Below, in pieces: positions 31,201-43,800 of a DNA stretch of 64,000 bases (positions are counted from its first letter, which is position 1; every line of letters starts with the position of its first letter). The DNA comes from Dendrocalamus latiflorus. Taxonomy: Eukaryota > Streptophyta > Magnoliopsida > Poales > Poaceae. A program made the position numbers and the translations under genes. The notes under the pieces are model-generated. The model made no database searches. It was not told the origin of the DNA and saw only the letters and a program-made list of their open reading frames with translations. The stretch lies in assembly GCA_017311315.1 (NCBI GenBank), contig CM029671.1, positions 24,494,227 to 24,558,226 of the forward strand, given 5' to 3'.

Positions 31201-34200
31201 TGCTGGAATGGATACATACATGTACATGCACAGCGGCACAGCGCGGCGACTCGTCTGGCGTCGCCGTGGCTTCCAGGCGCCCCTCACTCGCCTTGGTCGC
31301 CGACTCCGCTGTAGCAACCATGGAAGGTGAAGTTAAAGATGTCTGACCACATAAACCAATATTATTAAGTCGTAAAGTCAAGTCAAGTCACCAAGGGGGT
31401 GACTTGTCGACTAGTCCCCAGACTCAGGTTTATTGCTTGCTAGTTGCTCTACTAAGTGCTAATGAACTAATGAGTGAAGTCAATGCTTATGCAAATGCTT
31501 CATCTGTGGGATGCTTAAGGCAACCAAAAAAAAAAACAGTGAACTGAATGAACATGATAACTGAAGAGGATCCTGACATATCTTTCTTGAATCTTGATGA
31601 ATGTATTTCTTAGAATCCACACCCTGTGTCTACTAACCACATGACAATCTAGCAACCTGTGCAGTATATAAACATAGAACAGTAGCATAAGGATTGAATG
31701 CTTGCCAGCCCTTGTATAAAGAAACGGACTACGTAGTGTGCTGGTGCTAGGTGAATATCAGAACTCAGAAGAGGTAGAGCACAAGAGAGGCCAGAGGGAA
31801 GAGTACCTGGTGGCTGGTGCTAGGTGAATTCCGCTGGGGGTGGGGGTGACAGCGGACTCGCCAAGGTGGGCTCGGTTGGGGGTGGGGGCAATGGTGGCGT
31901 CGCCGAGGTGGACCCAGCTAGTAGTGGTGGCGGCGGCGCCAAGGTGGACCTGGCTGGGGACGGCGGCGGCGAGGAATACCCGACTGGGGGCGACGCCGGT
32001 GATGACTAGGATTCTGCTGGTGGCGTCGCGACGGCGATTGACGCAGCGGCCAGCGGGATCGATTTGGGTCGCTGGGGTGATAGCAACTGCAAGGATGGGG
32101 ATTCCGCCGGGGCCGCTGGCGACCGCGAGGGGGCGACTACGACGAGGATTCGCCTGGGTGCTGCGCCGCTGCACTGTTGTCTCCGTGAGTTGTGTCTCTG
32201 TGGCTCTACGCTGTATCGCCTGAGAGTGCCGATATACGTGTGACACGCCAAAGCCCAAGCCGCCAAGTGACATCCCCCACCAAGTGGCATCCCATGCCAA
32301 GTGACTTCTCCTGTGCCAAGCGTGCGCAATATCCCACACATTTCACAAGTCGGGCGACTTGTGAATCCCGATCGATGACTAGTCACTCCTAGTTGACTCA
32401 GTCACCAGCCAGTCACCCGACTATCGCAGTTAGTCGAGTCAGTGCAGCCAGTCGCGAGCCACCAGTCGACTGGACGACTAGTCGTCGACTAGTCGTGGAC
32501 TCAATAACAGTGTCGACGACTTAATAACCATGACCTAAACATCAGGTCTACTAGGATGAAATGGTAATCTAAATTTCAACTGGCATAAGTTGTTCAGCTA
32601 GAATACGTAGCCTGTATATGATTTCTTAAAAATCTTGGGATATTTAACTCAATAAAGATTTAAGTCTTTGTTCTGTCAATGCAATTTTCTATAACTTATC
32701 CTTCATATTTCTCGAAGTAATGTAATACAGTTGTAAATTAAATATATTTTCGTGTTGTTCTAAAGTGCACTGAATTGCATTTCATTTCTTATTGTATCCA
32801 TTTTTCTAATTAAATCTTGCATAGAGATCACTTCCTGCTCTTTCCCCGGTGAAACGTTCCAGAAAAGCCTACGGCGCACACATTACTTCGTGTTGGTCTT
32901 TGGCAGAACTGAAAGTACATTGTGCTTTGTCCAAAATTTGAAACTAATCTGTGGACTTTGCTACTATGCAAGGCAGTGTAGATCTATTCGGTTTCCTTTT
33001 CTGATAGAATGTTCATGTATCAAAACAGCATGCTGAGTTGGCCAATAGGCTCTGTGAGGAGGGAACAGATGGGTTATTGTGTGCTATATCAAAATACTTT
33101 CATTGCTTCTTGAGGGGGGAATAAATAATTAGATCACTTGGTGTCCAAACTAGGCATGTATTAATACGGTTCCGAGGACAGTGGTGCTAGGTTCTTATAT
33201 AGCAGTTAGTTTAGTTTAGAATCAACTAGAACATGGGCTCTACACTACCCTATCATGTTTGTTTGTTTTGTAACTCCATGTGCTGTCGTTTTACAGCATT
33301 ACTATATTTCAAATCTACATGGCTGTTGCGCGGTGATATATGGATTAATTCTTTATCTTCAAGACCTTCATTTAATTGACTTCTTTTTCTTTAGCTTGCT
33401 CTCTTTGGTGAAATCGTGATGTCTCAAAAGATTATGTGTGCTATATGGATTAATTCTTTATCTTCAAGAGCTTCATTTAATTGACTTCTTTTTTTAAGCT
33501 TGTTCTCTTTGGTGAAATCGTGATGGCTCAAAAGATTATGTATGAAAGATTTGGGGAGGACTTCATTGTAAATTTTGTAGCAAAAGGTCTTCCAGAAGCT
33601 CACTGTCCACCAGACTTAGCTGAACAATACTACCAAAAGTTACAGGTATGCTTGTTCTCCTAACCTCATTTTGTCACAATTGTATAAAAAAGATACAACT
33701 TGTCTGTCATAGGCTTTCACAGTTGTGTAGCACATACAACTATGGGCCTGTTCTTTTCGGCTGCGGCTTATGGCTGAAATTTTTGAATTTTGGCTGTTTA
33801 CGGTACAGATTACGGAGAGACAGATACTCACTTGCGATTTTGGCTGGTACAGATGTTGAGCTTTTAACGTGTAGATCGTTTAACTTGTAGACCCCGTCTT
33901 GAGAAAATACTCAGTTTGAAAGTTAGGTACTGTAGCAAAAGCCGCCAGCTTTTGAGGTAAAGAACAGGCCCTACATTTTCAGTTATAAACATATGTGTTG
34001 TAGTACCTATCTGCGCAATTGCATGGCAATTCTACTAGTTGCTATAATGCTAGAATAGAAATTACTATATGCAAATTCAAGAAGTTGAGCCACTTTTCTT
34101 AAATTACTGAATCTAAATGTTAGTGAACCATGTTGTACCGTTGATAACTGGACTATTATCAGCTTGGTTGACATGCCATTAGAATGGCATTTAGGTTAGG

Positions 34201-34588
34201 GCAGTGTTATTAGTATCAAGAATCAGCTCTGTACTATAAAAATTTGTGACCTGTATTGACGCAGTGAGTATTTAGCATTTAAATTTAGACTTCAGAGTAA
34301 TGGCAATGAGTCAATGACTATCCTTTGTCTGTTCTATTACTTTGGGAAGGGTTTTTGTTTGTTTGGTGGAATCGTAACAAGATGCTGACATGATTCAGGA
34401 ATTTCTGATCTTATATCGTATCTGATGTATCAAATTAAAATTTCACTTTTCAATAGACTATTTCTTCTTGTAATAAAATAAGTTTTTTTCTTCAACAGGG
34501 TAATGATATCAAGGCATTCAAGTCATTTTATCAATCACTTATCGAGAAAATAAGACAACAACAGAATGGGAGTCTTGTATTCAGATAG
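25232..34588 (+). CDS. Exportin-T (tRNA nuclear export receptor, PAUSED orthologue)
   Basis: Thirteen exons join into 980 aa: 25232-26923, 27008-27103, 27213-27302, 27388-27492, 27694-27753, 27968-28030, 28129-28224, 28688-28852, 29675-29848, 29968-30033, 30148-30246, 33499-33645 and 34499-34588. All introns are GT-AG and phase 0. The protein starts MDDLEKAILLASDSPAAAAA and ends IRQQQNGSLVFR. The importin-beta-like alpha-helical repeats of the family run throughout, with GFNERLVMGSRPTIGVMFKK and GNDIKAFKSFYQSLIEKIR as family landmarks. Exportin-T binds mature tRNA with Ran-GTP and carries it through the nuclear pore; the Arabidopsis gene PAUSED affects leaf timing. The length agrees with the rice protein as I remember it. 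Intron 11 (30247-33498) is swollen by transposons and contains a duplicated acceptor. The gene appears intact. Confidence 0.95.
30407..30843. mobile_element. hAT-like MITE in exportin-T intron 11
   Basis: The ends TAGGGCTGTA and TATAGCCTTA are inverted repeats with 8-bp target duplications ATCACATT at 30399-30406 and 30844-30851. Subterminal GAGCCGAGCTCGA repeats tie it to the family at 19322. It is 437 bp long and encodes nothing. The sharp duplication shows an insertion that is still well preserved. Confidence 0.9.
30903..31345. other. GC-rich insertion in exportin-T intron 11
   Basis: The composition jumps to GC- and purine-rich sequence (GGCGGCGGCGGG-like runs at 30960-31130), unlike the AT-rich intron around it. 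Frames on both strands are low-complexity. It is probably part of a captured or nested element, whose termini I could not define. Confidence 0.4.
31361..32528. mobile_element. Unclassified TIR element with GACTAGTCG repeats
   Basis: The left end ATTATTAAGTCGTAAAGTCA and the complement of the right end, GGTTATTAAGTCGTCGAC, are related inverted repeats. Subterminal GTCGACTAGTC motifs are dense on the right (32360-32515) and present once on the left. The centre (31820-32220) is GC-rich and encodes no recognisable protein. No target duplication is clear. Confidence 0.5.
33337..33548. repeat. Tandem duplication of the exportin-T intron 11/exon 12 junction
   Basis: A unit of about 105 bp, from ATATGGATTAATTCTTTATC to GGCTCAAAAGATTATG, occurs twice (about 33337-33438 and 33443-33544). 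Each copy holds the intron end, an AG acceptor and the first 42 nt or so of exon 12. The downstream copy joins the rest of the exon. The upstream copy has AG at 33393-33394. Confidence 0.9.
33744..33971. mobile_element. MITE in exportin-T intron 12
   Basis: The ends GGGCCTGTTCTTTTCGGC and GGTAAAGAACAGGCCC are inverted repeats, 228 bp apart. Flanks TAT and TAC could be a worn 3-bp duplication, fitting a Tourist-like element. Confidence 0.7.
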
Positions 34589-37500
34589 CATCAATCAATT
34601 CATTTTCAATCTGTTGCCAGTAGAACACTCCTCAGCTGTGTGATTCAAGTATAGGTAGTTATTTTTACTATCTTGTTTGCTCGTATTCTTTCATTCCTAT
34701 TTTTGGCTTAATTCATTACAATTTGCAGGGTAGTTGTATCATCAGTGTATATAAAACTACCATTTATGAGACTGGAAGGTATTCTCTTGCCTTTAATAAT
34801 ATGATTCAAGCTATCTACCTGTTTTTTTTTTTTTTTGCTATTAAACTATAACTTCCCATGGTGCATATGCTGTTTTCTTTGTGTTCATATTGTTGGGCAC
34901 TTTTCCTTCTGTCCTGAGCACAGACTAATTGTTCCATTCTGATAGTTTTGATGTATGATGCTGGTTTAACCTATAGAGGTTGCTGGGAATGATGGACATT
35001 GTAAACTCCATGCATGTTTCTTTCCATAGCAGTACAATACACCCTCTTATCTTGGTGGATTTGTGGCCGTAATGCCAATTTGAACTGGGTAGAATACAAT
35101 TGGTGAATTGCATTGTCTTATTTTGCATCTTCAACTAAATAAAATATTTACATGTGGTTGCTCTCCCCAATATCTCATTTTAGTTTGTGTTGGCTGCATG
35201 TAATTTATCGAAGTTTACCCTTGAATGCTTGCAGATGTATACTGCGGAAATATTTTTACTGAGTCTTGCTACCGTGGCAAAGTTCCTTGTTCATTGCGTG
35301 TTAGTGAGAATGCAGGGGAATACACCCCCATGAGTTTCTGCTGAGGAAATACAGGGTTTCATTTATTTCTTCTGAGATTTCTCCCCGAAGTGATTATTTG
35401 TTCTGCTATCTGAGCTTGAAATTTTGTAAGGCAATTTCAGTGAACTAAATAGCTGGGATAGGAGCTGGAGTGTGTGGGCTGTGTTTTTCCTGACAGAAGT
35501 TGTCACACCGCCTGTTGTCGTATACCAATTTTTGCAAACTTGCAGTGGTTGTTCACCCCATTGGGTCAGCTGGGCGTTGTACAGATTCTTTAATACCACT
35601 GTGTTATAAGCTCAATGATCACCTTTTCGTCAATCAGATGAGCCAGTGACAACAAAAGCATGTCATGCTGATGCTAATGCTATGTAAGACTTGAACTTTC
35701 GAATATCTTTTCCTTTCCAAGCTTACAAATTCTCTACATGGTAGTAAGTTCTACCCATTTTAGCCCATCCTGTTCGACTTTGGAGGAGTTTGGAAAGAAC
35801 TACCCAGTCCGTGCGAAGGATTTGGCTTCCTGCCTTATCTTTCTTTCCATTAGACCGGAATATGTTAGCATTGGATTCGGTTGCCTAGCAGAATCACGTC
35901 ATTTTTTAGGCGGCGTATATACATGGCTGAGAAGGCCGACATGAGTTTGGCATGATCGTTTACTTTGTTCTTTTGATCTCAGGAGTGGCCGAGAACGCAC
36001 CAGCGTGTTAAGAGACGGCTGTACGTGCAATCATTTGCGTATCACGGATTCCAGGCATTGTTGTGCTTTGCATGTAGTTTGTACTATACATAAGGGACCA
36101 GGTTTGTTTCTAGGCATACAGGAGGTTGCCACGATGTTTATGCTTTCTGACAGGTGTATATGGTGGCTTCTGTCATGTCAAACTCAATCCATCTCAAGCC
36201 ATATTTTGTCAGCTTCTCAAGTCAATTCAACTCATGTTTATGTGGCACAGCACAGCTGGGAAGGCATCCTCACAGAGGAAAATGCCAAGCATACATGGGA
36301 CCATGACAAACTCCAATAGAGCTACAGACCAACAAAGCGCACAAATGCCAAGAGAGTTGAAAATCCCACATCATACAAATTACAAACGAGGCTCGGTCTT
36401 TCCTTCTTTGTTTAGGCCACGTTTGGAGAGTAGGAGGAAACAATTCAATTTTCGCAGGAATCAGAAAAAAAATATATATTACAAACGAGGCCTGAGCGGT
36501 CACTTGGATTTTTATGTTTGCATTGTCATGTAAGACTTTTGGCCCATTACCACGCCTATATGTTAATCAGCAAGTGTTCTCACAAAACTGTAATTAGTCA
36601 TTTAGCTATCTAAGCAGTGTGAATAAATCGGAGTTTGGAGCTGTCTTTCTTTTCTAATGTATACAGTGGAGTTGTCTGGGTCTTGAACCCTCTCACACCT
36701 ACCATGAGGTTGTTGATCTGTAATACTGTGTCAGAAGTTCAGAACATATGCTACTGATGTCATGGAAAGATACGAAGACAAAGCATTGGCATAAAAAGTT
36801 TCTACTAATAATTATAATGACTATATGCTGAAGAGTGTTGCTAATGGAGTTAGGTTGATCACAAAAAAGGATCAATTATGATTACATCCCCAGGACAAAA
36901 TGGTTTGTTTAGGACTAGTCTAAGAAAAAATTTTGCATAGAAGACATTTTCTTCTCCGGACCAATTGTCAAGTAAAATGTCTATTGAAGAAGTCAGTATT
37001 GCCTTTTCAAAAGAAATGGTCTGTATCAGTTCAGTGTATACGATGGTTGACCAAATGAAGCTAAAGATAGTCTAATTGTTAAAAGTAATCAAGCTAGCTG
37101 TTGCAGAACATTGCTTGCTTGCAGCCGACAGATTCAGATAGCCTAACAAATGCCTGCACCAATCAACAACCATCCGTAACATGTAACACTAATTTAAGAT
37201 TAATGTGTATACAAACATAGCTACAAATCTACAGGGATATTGAAGAATCATCACCACACGTATTCCAATCTCACGCCTCGTCTTAAAGAACTCTGATCAA
37301 GAATATGTGCTCACGTCGGGGAGCACGAATCAACCAAACCATTGAAACCAATACCTAGAATTTTGAGCTGTATACATGTCAAGAACCCTATCTAGACACA
37401 TATTTCCCCCCTTCTTAATTCTCTGCTTAAATCGAGGACCATGCATGCATCAAGAATATTATTTGCTCGAGTAGCTCAATGTGATCGATCAGTGAGATGC

Positions 37501-40226
37501 TATTAGAGTCAAAATCATATGTTAAGGCTGTAGTTGTACCTGCCGAAGTGTTTGTCTTCAAACACAGGAGACTAATAAGGAAGCAAGGAGTGCACAGGAA
37601 GGAGCACATATGTAGATGCATATGACGTGGCTATTTAGCAGTTGGTAAGGAGTCTCGTGACACTTGAGCTCTTCATGGACAGAGATGGCAAACCTACCCC
37701 GTATCTCACGAAGTTAACCTACGCTTTCCAACATGCATGTTTTCTGAGAGAGTTTCTAGAACGTGTCGATTGATGGAGTTTCAGGTTTATTAATTAATAT
37801 CACAAGAGTAGATTCTTGCCGGCTTAATTTCTCCATCGAATTGCTCGATTGATAATGTATCAGATACAGGTCGACGTCACTGATCCAATGGAATAGGGTC
37901 ATTTCGTACTCGATCGGACTAATCAACAGAACGCAATATATGCACAAGTCATTTGATTAGTAAACGCTGCTTTCATCTGCATGCTAGGTAAGTAAAAAGA
38001 ACACGATTTCACAGCTCCTTGCTGAGGAAACAAAGAACTTTCTTCTCCGTTGCAACGAGTTAATTTACCAACCTACGGCACTGAACAGTCAAGGCAATCG
38101 ATCGATTTCATCGATTACTCTTAAGTCCTAATTCATCACGTGATTGTAGCGTGGTTATTTATGTAATTGTCGTAACTAACAAGGTCGATATGCACTGCAC
38201 AAGTCAAAAGGATGGCAGGATTGTTTCTCTACATACACGCATCGCATGCATGAACGGTTTGACTGTCAATTCCCACTTGCTCCACCTGCCTGCAGAGAAA
38301 AAACAAGAAAGTAACGTTCTTATAAATTAACAAACACCTTCTGAACATGCTGTGTGCAAGACCCGCAGCTAGACGAAAGAAAAGTATACAGATCAGATCC
38401 TAGAACAAGCGATGGTTTACTAAGGATCGAGTTGGTGTATGCAGGTGATGATCACGTCGACTCTTTCTGTGCTTTCGAACCCCAACTGTGGCTTAGTTTC
38501 TACTCGTCGCATTTGACTGCATCGAAGTGCATGAAAAAAAGAAAACATTACCTGCATGGATGCAGCAGCATGCTTGAACGGGCGTCTCATCTCATAACTA
38601 GTAATTAATATCCTGACCAGTTCTTGATTGGGCACCAAGAAAGAAGAAACTCAGAACCATTCGCTTAATTAATTAGTGAATCGTGTGTGGAAGACATGGT
38701 GGCCTGTTCCTGTCCGTCCATGTCGATCCCTCATTCGACATGGCAATTCTTGAACCACATCGATCGATCTCAACACACCATCACAAGATCCCAATCCATA
38801 CCAGAGAAGCCTCTCTCTCTCTCTCTCTCTCTCTAGAAGAAAATGAAGGCAGGTAGGTTCGCATCTCGATGGCACAACTGGAGACGTCTGCATTCTAAAA
38901 AGAGGATCAAGAAATGGATGTCTGAATTCCGACACGCAGTGACACAGACCTGTACATGTTTGTTGCATCATGCCGATGCACATCACGCTCTGTTCTGAGG
39001 AGGAAAGCTCCGATGAAACGAGAATATTGGGATGCGTGAGCCACCTGGCACGATCGGGATGCCTAGCGCCGAAAGGAAACAGAGAGGCGGCCGGAGGCGA
39101 TGTCAAACTGCCCTGTTCTTTTTCGTTAAAGTCAAACATGTATTGGCCAGCCGCTACTACTATATATGTGCATGGAACAAAGCCCTATTCGGCACAGCAC
39201 TCGCTTTTCTCCCAAAGCATGGTACCTGCGAAGGCAAATGGAGCTCCTTTTCGGGGGAGGAGTTGGTCCTGCCTGAAACGCGTTGGCGCGCGCGTGTGGA
39301 TTCCCCGTGTGCATGCATCGAATCGACCGAAACACGCATGCCTGGTCCTAAATAAAGACCCGGCCATTTGGGTCAGTTACATCGACCAAAATATGTTGTA
39401 CTATTACATGCACACCGGCGGTAATTGGTTACTGCTCCCTCCGTTCGCTATAGTAGTCAATTGTATCTCGAAAGGATCTGTTCTAATATATTTATTCATG
39501 AGAGATGTAGAGTATATATATATATATATATATTGTAATTTTTATCTCTCTACCTTTATTTAAATATTTTGAAAGAGGTTAGATATTTAATAGGAGTATG
39601 GTCTTCGAGATACAACTTTGACCAATAATTTTATAACTTTATACTAGGATATATTAATAAAAATATAATTTTATGATAATATTTTTAACGATAAATCTAA
39701 TGATATAATTTTCATCCAGTCAATCTAGATAATTTAAAATTTATTGATAATTAAATTTTAAAGGTTTGATGGTACAATACTAGAAAGTTAAGTAAAAAAA
39801 AGAACGAAAAAAGTATAACGAAATGGAGAAAGTACTACCTAGACGGCTAGAGCTACTGCTGCTTCCAAACGCAACCTAGCTACAATCTCTAAATGTACAT
39901 CACCTCGGTCAGAAATGGATAACACTACCAGAATCTGCGTCAATCCTGTGTGTCTAATGCATCATCCTATCCTATGTGTAATGCGTCCCTCGGCCAGGAA
40001 ACACATGGTGAAACAAATTGGTTCCGAGTACTGTAGTAATAGGTGATCTACACCAAGCTGTCTTAACCGCTAAGATGCCAAATCGTACCCAAAATTAGCA
40101 TTTCATTGCCTTCTATCTTTACCATAATGAAAAACAAAACAATCATACAAAATACCTACTACCCTTACATGTAACAAGTCATTAGAGAGAGTGGGTAGAG
40201 AAGCATGCGCGTTGCGCCTTCATATG
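34589..40226. other. Long intergenic region between exportin-T and the kinase gene
   Basis: The first few hundred bases are probably exportin-T 3' UTR. No other gene is convincing in these 5.6 kb: open frames are short and lack motifs. Recognisable items are (CT)12 at 38811-38834, an (AT)n run at 39513-39533 and a Stowaway-like element at 39432-39832. Confidence 0.55.
39432..39832. mobile_element. Worn Stowaway-like MITE
   Basis: It begins CTGCTCCCTCCGTTCGC after TA at 39430-39431. It ends CGAAATGGAGAAAG before TA at 39833-39834, an imperfect complement. The interior is AT-rich and includes an (AT)n run. Confidence 0.6.
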
Positions 40227-40480
40227 TAGGGTTGTACATAAGCTGAGTTCGTGTAACCCTGATCTTTTAAGCTCAGGTTCGATAGAAACTTGAGCCAAGT
40301 TCGAGAAAACTTGATAATAGTGAACAATTTAACGTGTACTAATTTTTTAACAATAAAAAAGCTCAAGCTTAAACTCAATTCGAGTAAACTCAGTAAAAGT
40401 TAACATACAACAGTACTCAAGTTCAAATCGAGTTTTGACAAACTATTCAACAACGAGCCGGGCTTGAGCAGCGTCTTGAA
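40227..40480. mobile_element. Worn hAT-like element of the GAGCCGAGC family
   Basis: It starts TAGGGTTGTACATAAGCTGA and carries decayed versions of the family repeats (GAGCCAAGTTCGAG, CAACGAGCCGGGCTTGAG). The right end and target duplication are not clear. It lies about 340-590 bp upstream of the kinase start codon. Confidence 0.5.
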
Positions 40481-40629
40481 AATCACGAAATACACATTGA
40501 AATTTGCGCCATGACGAGAGCAAATAGTGTAATTAATAACCCATGATTTCCTTCCCGGGGGTCAACACAAGGCCATGTCACCCCAACCAAGCCCAAGCAA
40601 GCTCCCCCCGAGACGGACGTGGTCGCGTC

Positions 40630-40637
40630 TATATATT
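40630..40637 (+). promoter_or_regulatory. Likely TATA box of the kinase gene
   Basis: TATATATT lies 189 bp upstream of the start codon, in the GC-rich proximal promoter. It is the only TATA-like site between the hAT remnant and the ATG. Confidence 0.5.
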
Positions 40638-40818
40638 CACCCAACCAGCCAGGTGCGACCTCGCCATCCAGCCCCACCCACACCTCCTCTCTCGCCACCC
40701 ACACAAACTCACCGTGAAAACGTCCAAAAACGCAGCTTTTTCGCGAGCTTTTCGTCCCGGCGCGGGCGGGAGCCATATATCCTACGCACCGGGCGTTGCG
40801 TGCTAGCCGCGTGCCGCC

Positions 40819-43800
40819 ATGAGGTCCAGCGATAGGGCTGCTTCTAGGAAGGCGTCTTCGTGGTCGCTGTGGAGGTCGCTGCTCGGCGGCTGCCTTCGAG
40901 GGGGCGCTGGCGGCGGGGCGGGGGACAGCCGGAAGAATAAGGTCCGGCCGGGCGGCGGAGGCGGGGTGGGGCAGCAGCTGCGGCGGCTGTCGTTCACGGA
41001 CCTGAGCGGCGCGGCGGACCAAGACCTGTCGGTGTCGCTGGTGGGGTCCAACCTGCACGTGTTCACCGTCGCCGAGCTGCGCGCGGCGACGCGGGGGTTC
41101 GTCCGCGGCAACTTCCTCGGCGAGGGCGGGTTCGGGCCCGTGTACAAGGGCTTCGTCGACGACGGCGTCAAGCCGGGGCTCAAGGCGCAGGCCATCGCCG
41201 TCAAGCTCTGGGACCCCGAGGGCGCGCAAGGCCACAAGGAATGGCTGGTACGTGCCTACTCCACGCGTCTAATTCATCAATCAATTCGTGTGTGTGCAAC
41301 AGTAACAAGCTAACAACTAGTACTGTTCTATGAGATATTCAGAAGCTAGCTTTCTTGGAAGAGTCCCTGAATCTAATCTAATGCTTTGGGAAATAATATT
41401 TGTCACTAGCTTTCTTATAGTAAAAGAGTGACCTTGTGGGTAACCAAAGCTATCTAGATAGTTGCCTTACAAGATTCACTCAATCCAATCCAATCCAATC
41501 TTTATGGTTCCTTAAAAAAAATCTAATCCTTATGGGAAACAAATTTGTGACATGACATCGGTGCAGCATTGAGTAACCCTATCGATAATCGAAAATTGAA
41601 AGATAGGAGTACCTAGTTTACTTGGAGAGATTTATCAAATATCAACCTTTTTTTAAGAGAGTTTTTACTATGCTTGGAAGGTACCAAAAGATACTAATAC
41701 CTCGTTATCAAATTATATATAAATTTTTTATATCTAGTTATCAAGAATTTATATATAATTTGACGGTGAGACACTAATACCTCCTGGTACCCTTTCAATA
41801 ATGATAAAAACTCTCTTTTTTTTAAAAAAAACACAATCCAACTTTGTTGGGATTCCAAATTTATATATATTATCAGTGAAGCCAGATAAAGTAATGGACA
41901 TTTTTTTGTAGTAATCGGAGTGTTTTTTAAGACAGGGCTTACAAGTTAATTATAATATATATATTGTAGTAAATTCATTTATACTGACCAAAATTACATG
42001 TAAATTTCTGTTATCTTGTACTCTCTCTCTCATGTCCCCTGTAGCAACAAGCAATGCTTGTAGACAATTCTGTGTTAATTAGTGAATTAATTACCCATCC
42101 ATGATTGTTTCTGAACTAAGTGCTGCCCATAATCTAGCTAGCTTTTTTTTACATGGCATAATCTAGCTAGCTAATCAGGCCTAAAAATATCTTAGCATCA
42201 AGATTAGGACGTGTGTGGCAAAAACTAGGGAGGAGGTTGTTGAGCGATGTGACGGTTCCGGCGGCGGCCGGATAGGTTCGGTGACCTAACGATGCTGCCG
42301 AATGCGGTGCCCCTGGCATGATATGGATTCGACGCTGATTTCGAAGTGATTTTGGTGCAGGCGGAGGTGATCTTCCTCGGGCAGTTGCGGCATCCCAACC
42401 TGGTGAAGCTGGTCGGCTACTGCTGCGAGGAGGAGCACAGGCTCCTCGTCTACGAGTATATGGCCCATGGCAGCTTGGAGAACCACCTCTTCAAACGTAC
42501 GCAGCCTTAATTTTGATCTCAATGACTCGCTAATTGTGCTATTATTGCATCTAGTACTTGTTGTTTTGCTCCAATCATATGAACCATCTTTTCAATCGGT
42601 AGAGTGAAGCATGGAGTATGATTTTTAAGCTTAAGTAGTAGTACCTAATGGTTAGTGAATGCTTGATATGACTACTCGTTCGATTAGTCGACTACTAAAA
42701 GGAAAATGCTCTGGTGATAAGAGAAAAGTTGGTTGACCAGTCTCACATAAACACATTGGCTTGGCATGGTCATGGAGAAAATCTACAGCCTAATGATTCA
42801 GATAAAAAACTGGCAAATTGGCAAAAGTCTATGTCAAATTGGCAACCCCTCAAAAATTTAGTTTGCATGGCGAATAAGTTTTCCTTCAGCCACCTCCCAA
42901 GCTTCTGAGTTCTGACCAGCCTAAATTTGATTGACCTCTGCCCATATATTTGGAGAATGCATGACATTATTGTATTTGCCAAAGAGCAAACGAAACATTT
43001 GTTCATGCTTGCACAAGGAGGTAGATTAGGGTCAGAAGCAAGTGAAGTCATATATAGCTGCTGGATCAATGATATATATATAGTAGTGTGCTTACTTCTT
43101 CCCTGCCTCACTGATTGCTGTTGGTCATGGGGAAATCTTCTAACGCGTTGACTAGATCGATCTCCACGCTACAATACTATTTCTTGAAAAATCGGAAGAA
43201 GATATCAAAAATCCATAAAAGCGACAATACGCAGGGTCGGCTAGCACTGTTCTTCTTATTTGAAATTCTGCTGCCGCTACATACCCATAAACTTTTCCTG
43301 TTCGATGCATACAGAACATATTTAACTGAATAATTTAGCTTCAGGCTTCAGCTCGCACAGATCAATCCAACTGAATTTTCTGAGATGTTTTTCAGAGATT
43401 CCTGCCGTGCTGCCGTGGTCAACCCGATTAAACATTGCAGTAGGCGCCGCGAAAGGGTTGGCGTTCCTCCATGACGCAGAGAAGCCGGTGATCTACCGCG
43501 ACTTTAAGGCGTCCAACATCCTACTGGACTCGGTGAGTGTTTTCCCGCAATTTGCTAGTTCATCTTAACTAGTAAGTACTTTGGTGTTCTTCTTGTGCAC
43601 TCACATGTCGACAAAAAAATCATCAGTAAACTACTTTTCAACATAATGAGAATAGACGACTGAAAGGAAAATGGGACTCGGTACAAAAGGCATTTTGTGT
43701 GTTTAGCTTCTTACAACATCGGTTATTTCTGTAACATTTCCATTTTACCCAATACCTAATGCATAATATCATCCTTCACTATGTAAAATCTGAACAAAAA

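Noticed and set aside
31758..32386. 193-aa and 126-aa minus-strand frames in exportin-T intron 11
   Set aside because: They lie inside a TIR element with GC-rich simple sequence and show no protein family features.
38669..39139. 156-aa minus-strand frame spanning the CT repeat
   Set aside because: Part of the translation is a dipeptide run from (CT)12, and no splice or family evidence supports a gene.
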